Source of the DNA: Asterionellopsis glacialis
Taxonomy: Eukaryota > Bacillariophyta > Plagiogrammaphyceae > Rhaphoneidales > Asterionellopsidaceae
NCBI GenBank assembly: GCA_014885115.2
Contig: WKLE02002373.1
Location: forward strand, 1 to 19,687
Length of the DNA stretch: 19,687 nt
Reading direction: 5' to 3'
The translations under genes and the position numbers were made by a program. The notes below the pieces were generated by a model that saw only the letters and a program-made list of their open reading frames with translations, ran no database searches and had not been told where the DNA came from. This document shows, piece after piece, positions 1-9,622 of the stretch. Position 1 is the stretch's first letter; the number at the start of each line of letters is the position of its first letter.

Positions 1-35
1 AAAATGTCTTCGGCCAATAGGGATGCCGAGTTCAC

Positions 36-49
36 TTCGATATATCGAA
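36..49. repeat. 14-bp perfect palindrome
   Basis: The sequence TTCGATATATCGAA equals its own reverse complement. It lies about 130 bases upstream of the hemerythrin-like reading frame, in the otherwise featureless leader at 1-182. It could be a dimeric factor-binding site or chance in AT-rich DNA; I see nothing that decides. Confidence 0.35.
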
Positions 50-182
50 ATGAAACAGCCAAAAAATTTTGGTGGTGAAAGGGTTAAAAAAGAACGGGTC
101 TGAAACAGGCCATAACACATGAACATTATTTGTCAAGTTGTGAAATATTCATGATGTTCATCGACCGATCTATGTCAACATA

Positions 183-1102
183 ATGTCGATATCTTTCGTT
201 ACCATCACGTTCTATGTTTTTTTGGTGTCGACATTATACGTGAGCAATGTTGAGTCATCTAGACTGTTCAGTCATGCTCCGAATGTTCATCATCCTTCGT
301 CAAGCAGTACAGATCAAGAAAAATCTTACAACTGGCCAGCAGAGGAAGGATTCTCGCCCATAACGCAATTTGTAAAGAGATCATTGATATGAAGAACGTA
401 CTAGATAAATTGAAAAGTATTGAACCGTGGCAGATTCAATCGATCCAAGCTTGGTGGAAAGGTCACGAAGCTCACATGAAATTTCATTGTAAGAATGAAA
501 ACAAATACTTGCATCCAGTCATGAGCAAAAGATTTGATTTTCCATCTAAGATGCAAAAGGATCATGATGATATTAATGAACACCTTGATGAGATATCATT
601 GATTATCCGTAACTTGAAACCTAGTAGCAATGAACAGCAATTACACCATTTGCTCATGGCATGGGAAATGTATGTGGACACTGTCACCCAACATTTTCAA
701 GAGGAAGAAAGTCAAAGTATTGTATCGACTCGAAAAACTTTTGAATGTAAAGAATGGGCACCAATAATTAAATCATTTTTTGACAATGGCGCGAAAGAAG
801 AATTTGGATCTTTCATTTATGCCATGGGTGAGGATACATTCCGGAAAGATTTTATGAGAAAAAGAAAAATCCCTGGATTCGTATGGGCATTAGCTTTTCG
901 CAAGAATCTCAATTACTATAAGAATAGTATGGCAAAGCATATGGGTGATTTACAAACTACTGGTAAGGCCAAGTAATCAACTTCAATACCCACAAGTGAA
1001 GAACAAAAGAAATATGATATGCTTGAAAAATTTAAAAAGGCACATCCTGAAATGGATTTTGGTCAAGCTATAATTTCTTTAACAACAAAGAAAAAACTTT
1101 GA
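183..1102 (+). pseudogene. Hemerythrin-like (HHE) protein, frameshifted and interrupted
   Basis: This is a helical, probably di-iron, hemerythrin-like protein. The first frame (183-392) starts with a hydrophobic signal-peptide-like segment and runs to NWPAEE near 328-347. The reading then has to move to the frame used by 389-976. In that frame, upstream of the 389 ATG, the sequence reads GRILAHNAICKEIIDMKNVL (344-403), the usual first helix with its iron-ligand His. The two frames meet at one G near 344, so a one-base deletion explains the break. An intron from GTGAGC at 240 to an AG at 307 would also join the frames but discards the NWPAE part. Downstream come HEAHMKFHCKNENKYLHP, KDHDDINEHLDE and HFQEEE, with two HxxxE motifs. 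The frame stops at TAA 974-976. In the same frame, coding-like sequence (PTSEEQKKYDMLEKFKK, then AHPEMDF) continues to TGA 1100-1102. With two lesions I call it a pseudogene. If expressed, the working piece would be 389-976 (195 aa). Confidence 0.62.
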
Positions 1103-1390
1103 GGTAGAGAACTCTTCTACTTCTACTTTGCATCTAGTCAAGTCAGTGCGGAGCAATCTAGGTAGGCGCAACCATTGTGGAAAGGAAAAAAGAAAATAAT
1201 TCGAGATATAGTCTGAAATTCTACATATATATAGTTTGCTACCTCTCTAGAGCCCCCCCTACAGATTCAAAGTGCTTTTACTTGCCCATGTACTAGTACA
1301 TCTCATGAAAATAGTATGTGCTTTGTATTTGGAACTTTTCCCCTCTCAACCAAACCTTTCCTAATGTAAATCAAATCGAACCTTGGTATC

Positions 1391-4091
1391 TTAATATTCG
1401 ATACAAGCCTTCTTACATGTATTTATAATCCGTTCTGCTGCACAAACACAAACAGCTACACGTTTTTCTCCTAGTTGTATGACTTCTGCTCTTATATTTT
1501 TGAAACCATCAACTAAATCAGGCCGACCAAGTTGAACAAATGGATGCCCAGGACCAAGTTTATCGACTCCGTCCTTGGTAGTAAGGAACATATTCATATC
1601 AAGAAAACCGTACGGATCTTCATTATCAATAACATCAATTGGATCATTGCCATCCTGCTGCTCCTGGGAAATGGTGTATAGTAGTTCTTTTTTTTGCTGC
1701 TGGAGCCGTTGCACTATTTGTTGATCAAATTGTCTTTGGTAATTCAATGCATCTTGGTTTTGTTGTATCTTCTTGGTAGGTAGCTCCTTGTACGACAGAT
1801 GGTGGCCAGATATGTTCTGGTGTGCTTCCACTTCTCTTGTCAAATTATGTTTGTCAATACTTGCGAAGATTTTACTAGTAGCGTAGTCCAATGTCTTCTG
1901 GTTTACGTGATTATTTTTCTTGATAATTTCAATATTGATGGTAGGCAGAGAGGGTTTCTCCTGTTCAATTTTGTTCCTGTCAAAACCGAGCGAATTAACT
2001 GACGGGATACCACCAGAGCCTCCCCGCGGTTGAGTTGTCAGGTCCTTACTATCCTTATCAACATCCATAGATTTATTTGAATGTTTATCTAGTTGTTCAA
2101 GACCAAGTACAGTAGATGCAATGCTTAAGGCTGTCCCTTCTCTAATGTCTGAGAGGATAGATTGCGCAATAGTCAAATTGCTACTGATGATGCCATCTCC
2201 ATCTGTAAAGTATACTTCCAAGCGTTCATTATCATCAACATCATCATCATCAACATTATCATCACCACCACTAACAAGAACTAACCTCCTAATAGATTGA
2301 TGGATACTACTCCTTCTTCTATAGACATCCATATCTTGTAGAGCAATGGGGTCTCGTTCTATCCAATAAAAGCAAAGTTTCTTGATAATTAGCTACTTGC
2401 TCCAATACCAACTGGTTGCATATTGATTGGATAGGTGTTACACCAATACCTCCGCTAATAAGCATGTTCATTTTGTATCGGTCAGTATTGATAAGATCTA
2501 CCCCAACACTTCCATAGGGTCCTTCTAACAACAAACATACTTCTTGTTTGGTTTCTGCTAATTTGTGCAATGCCTTGGTCCACGTATTTGCTTTACGAAT
2601 ACAGATAGTAACTTTGTCTTCTAAAGGACAACTGCTCAAAGTGAAAGGGTGCCATTCAAATATACTCAACTCTGGTATAGCAAGGTATATGTACTGTCCT
2701 GTATTATAATCAAAGTTTTTTGTTTTTGGAAAGCTGAGTTCTACGACAGTATCACTAATGTGTCTCAATGTTCCCTGTCGCGGATATCAAAAGAGTGCCA
2801 TGTATATTTTTCTAAAAAGAACGTCGATACCCCAAGTCAAGCTACCAAGAAGAGGAACCAACAAGCCTGTGTGATAAAAGGCGCACCCTAAACAACTCGT
2901 GGGAAAGATAATATGGATGTATTAAAAGACTTCGAAAACTTTCCTCCTGACGTAAGTGATGCTACTCATGACCATGACGGTCATTGACAAAAAAAGCAAC
3001 GTCCCACCATTATTGATAGTGTCCGAAAAGCAAAACTTGAGAAATTCAGATTCTAATTCAGTTTTAGATGACACCGAATGGAAAAATGCAAGGTAGGTAT
3101 GGAGAGCAGCCGTCATAAATCCTATCATGCCTGAAAGTTTGTGATACCACAGAAATCTTTCAAAAGGTATACTTATTAAAATTGTCAAGAAAGAGTTTCC
3201 CATACCCGTGACAAAAGCAAATACAAGAGAAATCCGTGAAGCATGGCCGGTGATAGAAACGGAGGGATCCATAAAAGATAGGACAGTCCCAAGTATGAAG
3301 AATGCAACTAATGGTAGGATCAAAATCAATTCCGTATGTCAAGAAAATACCCATGTTATGAAGTGTCTTGGATACCGGGACTCGTTTTTGGAGTGGGTAG
3401 GATAGACTTCATCGAATGGAGTAAATTTGTCTTGAAAATTCGAGGAGAGCCGGATAATATCGTACTAAAATAAAGAGGCGGGAGTTCAAGAGCTGGATGG
3501 GGAAAGTTAAGATTATCATTTGCGAATTCAGAGAGCTGTTGTGATTCTTCTTTTACTTTCTCTAATGTACTCGGAGCTACTTGATGCCGCAGAGGAGGCG
3601 ATACGATACCTGGATCAGACAATTCTGATACGACCGAAGTCATACTTAACCGACGGGCATGGGCTTCTTTTGTCAATTGACTAACGTAATCGATTGCCGA
3701 GAGAGAATCTTTTGACATGACTTCTTTCACGGGTAGAAACAGAATGTTGATCTAAAGCTGTACTAAAGCTTTCTTCATCATTCTCAATTATGTTCGAACG
3801 TCGCTCACGAAATGATAAAAGTTGGTCTTGGATTTTTTTCTCGATTGAGGGAATATCCACGCCCTTATTGATGCCAAAAGCAACATTTCTGTGACCAGGT
3901 ACCAGGTTATGCTTGTCCATTGTCGACGTTCTAGTTTCAAGGTATTGGATCTCATGGAAACTGTCCTGTGAAAATATATCATGGGGTCTATCAATTGTTC
4001 CGGTCCCACATTCGCCTATTGGGGCAAGATTTGTATTTGCACCGAGACTTGGACAGCGACCGAATCGACCAAGAGATCTCCGACGTTCCAT
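1391..4091 (-). pseudogene. NADPH oxidase / ferric reductase-type flavocytochrome, multiply broken
   Basis: The family moves electrons from NADPH through FAD and two hemes across a membrane to oxygen or ferric iron. Reading 4091 to 1391: a hydrophilic N-terminal region; transmembrane helices at 3329-2922 with YHKLSGMIGFMTAALH, the first HX13H heme pair (His at 3143-3141 and 3101-3099); FEVF followed by TAA 2924-2922, after which the same frame continues YIHIIFPTSCLGCAFYH, the second HX13H pair; FAD motif HPFTLSS near 2651-2631; nucleotide-binding GPYGSVG (2522-2502) and SGGIGVTP (2456-2433); then CFYWIERDP, an approximately 200-residue acidic and Q-rich insert, GRPDL near 1528, and a C-terminal VCVCAAE where the family usually has VCGP. 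Breaks: in-frame TGA 3341-3339, TAA 2924-2922 and TGA 2789-2787; frame changes near 3732, 3475 and 2380. The flanking pieces all read as good protein. Intact it would be about 900 aa. NADPH oxidase and ferric reductase cannot be separated from sequence alone. Confidence 0.75.
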
Positions 4092-4723
4092 CGTTTTTGC
4101 AGAGATGTGGGTTCTTTCGTTCAGCAGACGAATAATTTGAGGTTTTGAAGAAATTCATTATGTTGACATACTGTGTACTGTAGTGGAAAACAAGCAAAGT
4201 TCCAAATTCTAGCTGTGCATCTTAGGACCTTTTGCAAATTAGTCTCCAAGACGCTTTCAGAACACAACAATCTACCAGGATGATTCTATAGAATCGACGA
4301 GGCTGCACAGAAGTGCTTAGTTGCGTCGCTACCGTGTGTTGCTCCAGCATTGTCGATGGTGACGCAAAGTGAGTTTTGTCAAGTTCTGCAAGCTAGCGGA
4401 CGAAAAATAAGAGGATACACTGATAAACACCTGTACATACACGTAGAAAGAAGAGTACCTTACTCGTACAGGTAGCCCATCAGTAACAAAGAGAGCATCC
4501 GCACTTTCTACACAACCACTCTATATAATACTTGTACGTAATTTTTTTTCTCAAAAAGACACTCGGAATCTTGTCTTCTCGTCTGTTGCACGCAGTCACC
4601 AGCGAGTGACATGGGTACGTCCAGTCAGCAACACAAGGATCCGCCATCTTGTTTTTTCTCGTCTGTTTCGGGGCGTTAATTCTGCACAAAGTTAATGAAA
4701 CTGATCGACAGAACTATTCCACA
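4092..4723. other. Divergent intergenic region between the flavocytochrome pseudogene and the lumen-protein gene
   Basis: It holds the 5' flanks of two genes read outward. I see no convincing gene. A perfect 14-bp palindrome GATTCTATAGAATC lies at 4282-4295. A short frame opening at 4649 continues in frame into the downstream gene, but its first 25 residues look like leader and not protein. No clear TATA or initiator could be assigned. Confidence 0.45.
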
Positions 4724-5632
4724 ATGTTACTAAGAGCATCATTTCCATTACTTGTACTGTTAGCAAGTGGAGCAAATGCTTACTCTGTGAATAGCCGGAA
4801 CAGTCGCCGAGGTTTGAAACCGATGGAATTAGTTTCCGAAGGCTCTCCTACCTTTGACCCCTCTTCATCGTCTTCGTCCGAATCCAACCAAAGAAGGAAT
4901 GTTCTGGCTTCACTTACAATTGCATCTTCTGCCGCTATAGCTACGGCTCTTTCTTCGAAGATTCCAGTGATATCTGATTCTGAAAATTCTATTTTTCCTT
5001 CAATTCCCTTCGCTGAAGAATCATTGATGACGAGCACTTCTTCTTCTACTATTTGGTTATCGTCGCCTTCACCTGTAGACGAAGCCATAGCGTTGATTGA
5101 ATCATCATGCGATCGTAGATTTCTTCATGGTGTTGTGGCAAGTGACTATCATCTGATGTACAGGGGAATGACTCCAGAAGAAGCACGGGCCCCATCTATT
5201 CGCTCTGAACATTCTGATTTACTATTACCCTCTACCTATGATTCTAGCGATGCTTCCAACTTCTTTACATCTCTGGATAAACGCATGGAAGAACAGCCTG
5301 TCAAACCCAGTAATGGACATCTTGCAACTACAAGTCCTGACGCAGCAAAGACATGGGGTGGTGAAGCTGTGTCAATTTGGCCACTTGGAGACAATGTGCA
5401 TTTTGCTTGGCTTGAAGAGGGAGACGAGTTTTGGACACAAGAACAACAACAACAGGATGTCAAGTCCATGAAGATCATTGTAGACGGAATTGATTGTGGA
5501 AGAATGTCCCTGGAAGATGCATTAGAAAGCAATAACAAAGAAATTATGTTCCGCGCCGATCAATTCTTGACTGTACCAATGTCACTTGAAAAACAACTTG
5601 TACAAGGTTTGCGTGATGCTTTTATCATATAG
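4724..5632 (+). CDS. Unrecognised protein with a plastid/thylakoid-lumen-type presequence
   Basis: 302 aa from the preferred start at 4724 (context CACAATG). An in-frame ATG at 4649 would add 25 residues ahead of the signal peptide and seems less likely. Residues 1-19 (MLLRASFPLLVLLASGANA) form a classic ER signal peptide, followed by YSVNSRNSRR, a basic Ser-rich stretch like a diatom plastid transit region, though Tyr and not Phe follows the cleavage site. At residues 57-78 a twin arginine precedes an Ala/Ser/Leu-rich hydrophobic run (QRRNVLASLTIASSAAIATA), resembling a Tat signal for the thylakoid lumen. The mature part contains FLHGVVASDYHLMYRGMT and VSIWPLGDNVHFAWLEEGDE. It has no membrane helix. 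The YRG piece faintly recalls ADP-ribosyltransferase folds, but not enough to name a function. The stop is 221 bases from the end of the converging CWC22 gene. Confidence 0.8.
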   Translation: MLLRASFPLLVLLASGANAYSVNSRNSRRGLKPMELVSEGSPTFDPSSSSSSESNQRRNVLASLTIASSAAIATALSSKIPVISDSENSIFPSIPFAEESLMTSTSSSTIWLSSPSPVDEAIALIESSCDRRFLHGVVASDYHLMYRGMTPEEARAPSIRSEHSDLLLPSTYDSSDASNFFTSLDKRMEEQPVKPSNGHLATTSPDAAKTWGGEAVSIWPLGDNVHFAWLEEGDEFWTQEQQQQDVKSMKIIVDGIDCGRMSLEDALESNNKEIMFRADQFLTVPMSLEKQLVQGLRDAFII

Positions 5633-5853
5633 GACCCAAAAACCAACGATGATGCCAGGATATAAAATAGTCATTTTTGTGATATATGAATGATAAAATC
5701 AAACTCTGGGTGAGATATATAAGTTTGTTCTTCGTGGCTCTTGAAGTTGTTTTAAAATATGAATTCAATACGAGGTTTAAAATAATATTAGATTGTAAAG
5801 AACTGCAGCACATGTCAGCAATCAGATGAAAGACTTTCCCTCCCCGCTCTGTC
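5633..5853. other. Short convergent 3' spacer
   Basis: An AT-rich 221-base gap between the stop codons of the lumen-protein gene (+) and CWC22 (-). It must hold both 3' untranslated ends, so the two transcripts may overlap tail to tail. No other gene is visible. Confidence 0.5.
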
Positions 5854-8800
5854 TTATTTTGACAATGACGAGAAACTTGAACGTCTAGCTTTTTTAGGAC
5901 GCTGTCTTCGACGACCGAAACTGTCCTGGTCGCTGTTGCCATCTGTGGACTGTGACCGAGATTGCCTCCGTTTTCGCTTCCGTTCGTCATTTGTAGCGTC
6001 TTGATTACCGCCTTCTCCTGGTCGGTCCCGAGATGAAGCAGAGCGTCCACCACCATCTCGTTCATCACTACTGTACGAATGTGATGATGGCGTAGGAGAA
6101 CGACTACGACGACGATCACTCTTCTTTGTACCTTCTCGTTTTTCCCGCCTATCGTCATCTCTTCCACTGCGAGAATCAGAAGACGCAGAAGATTCAGAAC
6201 GACTCCTGCGATCCCGACCACTGCGGGATGTGGGTTCCTTATCCTTATCAACAGCATTAGAGACCCCACCACCTTCTCTCTCTTGCTTACGTCTATCATT
6301 GTCTTGTCCCACACGAGAATTATAAGAACTTGCAGATGATTCAGAACGACTTCTCCGATCCCTACGGTTGCGTGAACGACTCGAAGATCGTTCGTTGCTC
6401 ATTTCCCTCCTATCCTTACGGGATAGAGGTCGTCTACCACTATCCTTATCTCCACCACTGCGTGAGTACGACCCAGATGACTCTGAACGGCGCCTGCGAT
6501 CACGGCCTTTAGTGGTGGATTCCTTCTTATCACGAGAAGTACTCTGTCGAGAAGATCCAGTAGACCCATTGTCACCATTTTGCTCATTACGAGGATTTGA
6601 TTCAGGTGATTTCGAAGCATCCCTATCCTTACGAAGTTGGTCGTCTTTCTTGGAAGTTTCTCTACCCGTCTCTTGGTCCTGACTCTTCCGAGGTGAGGAT
6701 GAAGATTGACGATCGTCATCCTGATTGTCACGAGAATAAGACCCCGAAGATACCGAACGATCTCTCGATCTCCTACTCTCCTTATTTCTAGAGCGGCTAT
6801 CCTTACCATTGCGACTTTGACTGTCGCTAGAATTCGATCGAGACTTGTTCTTATTACCACGTCTTGGTGGTGACTGAGACACTGACCGGGATCTCGAGTT
6901 CGACCGACTGCTGAAGGATGACCGGCTACCTGTCGATGAAGAACTTGAACGTCGCCGCCTGCGACTACGACGTGAACCCCGCCTTCGCGAACGTCTACCC
7001 CGCCTAGAGTCATCCGAAGAAGACGAGGAGCTGTAGGAAGATGATGAACTACTTGTGTAGCTTGATGTTGATAGAGAACTGCTACTACTTGAACTACTTG
7101 AGCTCGATGAAGACAAGGAAGAATCATCGTCATCATCACCATCCTTCTTTTTGGCAAGAGCTGCAGCTTGTGCTTGCGCCAAAATCAGTTTAGGTGCATT
7201 CTTAAGGAACTCTCGCAGACCATCCGTTAGTGGACCTAGACCAATAGATGTAAAAAAGTTGATTGCATACCTGGTGTTACGAACATTATCTTTCGGAAAC
7301 ATGCCTTTGTACCATTCGATATGTTCAGGGTCTTCTGTCTCGAATCTATTTTTCAGCTTGACAATGCCAATGGCTTCAGCCATTTCCTGAACCAGAATCT
7401 TCACAAAAATACGAGATGATGAACTTGTTTCGTCTTCGTTAAGGTGTATGATGGAAAGACAACTCCATGGAACAGAATCCGTGTGCAACAAATGAGCAAA
7501 TAGTTTTGCTACATTTCGCAATTTGTTAGTTTCCAATCGATGGATGGTTGTATATTGTTCCCCGAATGCTGCTAGGAATGCATCCGTCCAACGATCGTCT
7601 AGCAAGCAAAATCTCGCAGCAATGAGTCCATAGTATCGAAGGAAAGTTCGTTCCTGCGAACAGCACTCAATAATCATGTTGATGAGTTCTTCCTCTCGAC
7701 CAGGTGGGATATTTACTTTAGTAAGCTTGTGAGCACACTCTTCGAACGTAGCGCTAGACATGATTGTCAAGTAAATAGTTCGCCGCAAGTGGATCAAATC
7801 TGCTTCAGAGAGGTCCTGGATAGCAACCGTTTGACCCTTAGCCGGTACCAAAGCCGTGGAATGATCATTTGCATCTTCAGGTGCTTCATCGTCATCCTCT
7901 GATCCATCATCGTCTGAGGTGCTTGCGTCACTGTCATCTGTCTCGCTATCTCCGCTGCCATCTTCTCCATTGAGCCCTAAAATTTCTGCGCGTACCTCTG
8001 CCCATGCACTTTCATTTTCCTCGTAGTTGTCATCCGGACGAAATACATCTAGAGCTTCCTCCTTCGTAATGTCCTCATCGTCTAAGCCTAACTCAAATGT
8101 AATCTGGTCATCTCTCTCAACTAGGTCCAGTTCATCAATTAATGGAGGATGGTCACGAAAACCAGTCTTTCTCATTGCCAACAGTTGCTCCATTTTGTAT
8201 TCTACTCTAGAGTTCAATTGTCCTTCGTGTAGTAGAGCACGGAGCCGTTCCAATACAGCACGGACTCCAGCTGGACTTACTTCTAAAAGAGCTTGACCCA
8301 CAACGGTCATGAATTGGACTGCGACTTCAACTGAATCATCTGTTGGATCCCCATCCAGCAATACCGTGAGGATTTGCAGGATCAGAAATTCGTGTACCAC
8401 CGACTGATGGAACAAATGTCCTAAAAAGATAGCCATGGCAAGACAATTTGCCTTTTCTCGTCTTTTGTAGTGACGCCTAAAAGTCAAAATAGCACGCTTG
8501 ACAACAAGCTCTCCAACTTCTGGCAACTTTGTATTGATGACAGCTACAAGTGCAGCATAGACGTTGGCATACGATGAAGAAGTGACTGCAGCTTGTAAAA
8601 TGGACCGTGCCAAAACTCCTCTCAACCGAATTAAATTTACTTTTTCAAATAATTCACCAATAAGTGGCTTAATGGTACCAGCATTCAATCTATTAATAGT
8701 ACCATGAACGACACGTTTCTCATCTTGCCAAGTTTGACGTTGAGTTGCTACAGAATCCTTCTGAGTTGTCGCAGTGACCGCTCTCACAGAAGCGGGTCCT

Positions 8801-9072
8801 CCTGCTTCTTGAGCCTCTGCTTCTTTTTGTGCCGCCTCTTCCATCATTTGACGACGTTTCGCTGGAGGAATATATCTGCCACCACTTGCCATTACATCTA
8901 CACGAGCAAGTTGCCGTGTTGGTACCTGAGCACTTCGATCACTACTTCGTTCACTACCACTTGGAGCCGAAGCCTTTCCTTCCAAAACAACTCCCTCTTC
9001 TATTTCTTCTGCTCGATCCTCCCCCGTTGAGGGTCGACTAAGTTGGTCATCTTCAGATCTCAGGACTTCCAT
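5854..9072 (-). CDS. CWC22: Pre-mRNA splicing factor CWC22
   Basis: A 1072-aa spliceosomal protein that, in characterised homologs, escorts eIF4A3 into the spliceosome for exon-junction-complex assembly and is needed for catalysis. After an acidic leader comes GGRYIPPAKRRQMMEE (residues 64-79), the family signature before the first domain. A MIF4G domain follows at about 120-305, with VNLIRLRGVLARSILQAA, VYAALVAVINTKLPEVGELV, PTDDSVEVAVQF and RKTGFRDHPPLIDELDLVE, closely matching human CWC22. An acidic linker (about 365-405) is followed by the MA3 domain at about 425-545, with LRRTIYLTIMSSATFEECAH. Residues from about 650 to the end (5857-7125) are a long RS domain, beginning with a poly-Asp/poly-Ser tract and continuing in RS, SRS and RDRR units. 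The RS tail is typical of animal and plant CWC22 and missing in yeast. A second in-frame ATG 60 codons in could also serve, but the first is kept. It lies downstream of the ARM gene on the same strand. Confidence 0.95.
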   Translation of the reverse strand: MEVLRSEDDQLSRPSTGEDRAEEIEEGVVLEGKASAPSGSERSSDRSAQVPTRQLARVDVMASGGRYIPPAKRRQMMEEAAQKEAEAQEAGGPASVRAVTATTQKDSVATQRQTWQDEKRVVHGTINRLNAGTIKPLIGELFEKVNLIRLRGVLARSILQAAVTSSSYANVYAALVAVINTKLPEVGELVVKRAILTFRRHYKRREKANCLAMAIFLGHLFHQSVVHEFLILQILTVLLDGDPTDDSVEVAVQFMTVVGQALLEVSPAGVRAVLERLRALLHEGQLNSRVEYKMEQLLAMRKTGFRDHPPLIDELDLVERDDQITFELGLDDEDITKEEALDVFRPDDNYEENESAWAEVRAEILGLNGEDGSGDSETDDSDASTSDDDGSEDDDEAPEDANDHSTALVPAKGQTVAIQDLSEADLIHLRRTIYLTIMSSATFEECAHKLTKVNIPPGREEELINMIIECCSQERTFLRYYGLIAARFCLLDDRWTDAFLAAFGEQYTTIHRLETNKLRNVAKLFAHLLHTDSVPWSCLSIIHLNEDETSSSSRIFVKILVQEMAEAIGIVKLKNRFETEDPEHIEWYKGMFPKDNVRNTRYAINFFTSIGLGPLTDGLREFLKNAPKLILAQAQAAALAKKKDGDDDDDSSLSSSSSSSSSSSSSLSTSSYTSSSSSSYSSSSSSDDSRRGRRSRRRGSRRSRRRRRSSSSSTGSRSSFSSRSNSRSRSVSQSPPRRGNKNKSRSNSSDSQSRNGKDSRSRNKESRRSRDRSVSSGSYSRDNQDDDRQSSSSPRKSQDQETGRETSKKDDQLRKDRDASKSPESNPRNEQNGDNGSTGSSRQSTSRDKKESTTKGRDRRRRSESSGSYSRSGGDKDSGRRPLSRKDRREMSNERSSSRSRNRRDRRSRSESSASSYNSRVGQDNDRRKQEREGGGVSNAVDKDKEPTSRSGRDRRSRSESSASSDSRSGRDDDRREKREGTKKSDRRRSRSPTPSSHSYSSDERDGGGRSASSRDRPGEGGNQDATNDERKRKRRQSRSQSTDGNSDQDSFGRRRQRPKKARRSSFSSLSK

Positions 9073-9622
9073 TTTTTAGATTTCCTTTCTACACGACACG
9101 AAATGCGAAACTGCCTTCTTTTGGCAAAACGCAACTTATTGTATAGTCCTTCTAACACTATGGCCGTCTCTGTTTATTCAATCGTTGATGGACACCTCAA
9201 TTTTGCTAGTCCTAGATAGATCATTGCCGGTCACTGCAAAAGTCGGTATGGTAGGATGCGTTTGATCGTCCTTGCGTTGATATCTATCGTGCTTCGATGA
9301 AGCACCGAGAAAAAAAATAATTTCACTGGTTCTCGCGCTTGGGAGCGAGCGCGGGCATCATCAGCTTGAAACTGCACTCCTCAAAATAATTTGGTGCGAA
9401 TTTTGGGAGAAAGATCTTTAGGAGCGACATGCATGCTGCAAAAACTTACTTTGTTCCTCTAAAAACAGACAGGGAATCTCACACATCATGATTTAGTGAC
9501 AATGGTACCACAACTTTCTTCATCTTCCTATTCGTGATTGGAGAAAGTTGAAACAAAAATTATGAAGAACAAAGTTCCATTCTCTCTAGAGACGTTACAA
9601 ACTAAACTATATCATTTTTTTT
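9073..9622. other. Spacer between the ARM-protein gene and CWC22
   Basis: About 550 bases holding the 3' end of the armadillo gene and the CWC22 promoter, both on the minus strand. I find no gene. A small GC-rich hairpin candidate sits at 9334-9353 (CGCGCT, 8-base loop, AGCGCG) in otherwise AT-rich DNA. A/T runs occur near 9312 and 9616. Confidence 0.45.

Noticed and set aside
1..182. Possible transposon end at the window start
   Set aside because: No terminal inverted repeat, target-site duplication or transposase fragment visible in the short stretch available.
963..996. A GTAAGG...AAG mini-intron that would remove the hemerythrin TAA
   Set aside because: At 34 bases it is very short and would change the frame, so it would not join the hemerythrin part to the NudC-like tail.
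1391..4091. A reassigned genetic code (TAA/TGA read as amino acids) to explain the in-frame stops
   Set aside because: The intact genes end at ordinary TAA/TAG/TGA codons with no continuing homology, and the frame changes also need explaining, so decay is simpler.
6399..7157. 252-residue open frame on the minus strand within CWC22, and others at 5625-6314 and 6368-6682
   Set aside because: These are alternate-frame shadows of the repetitive RS-domain codons; their translations show no domain and the CWC22 frame is unambiguous.
9073..9622. Search for tRNA or other structured RNA genes in this and the other spacers
   Set aside because: No A/B-box pair or cloverleaf could be made out by eye; only small hairpins.
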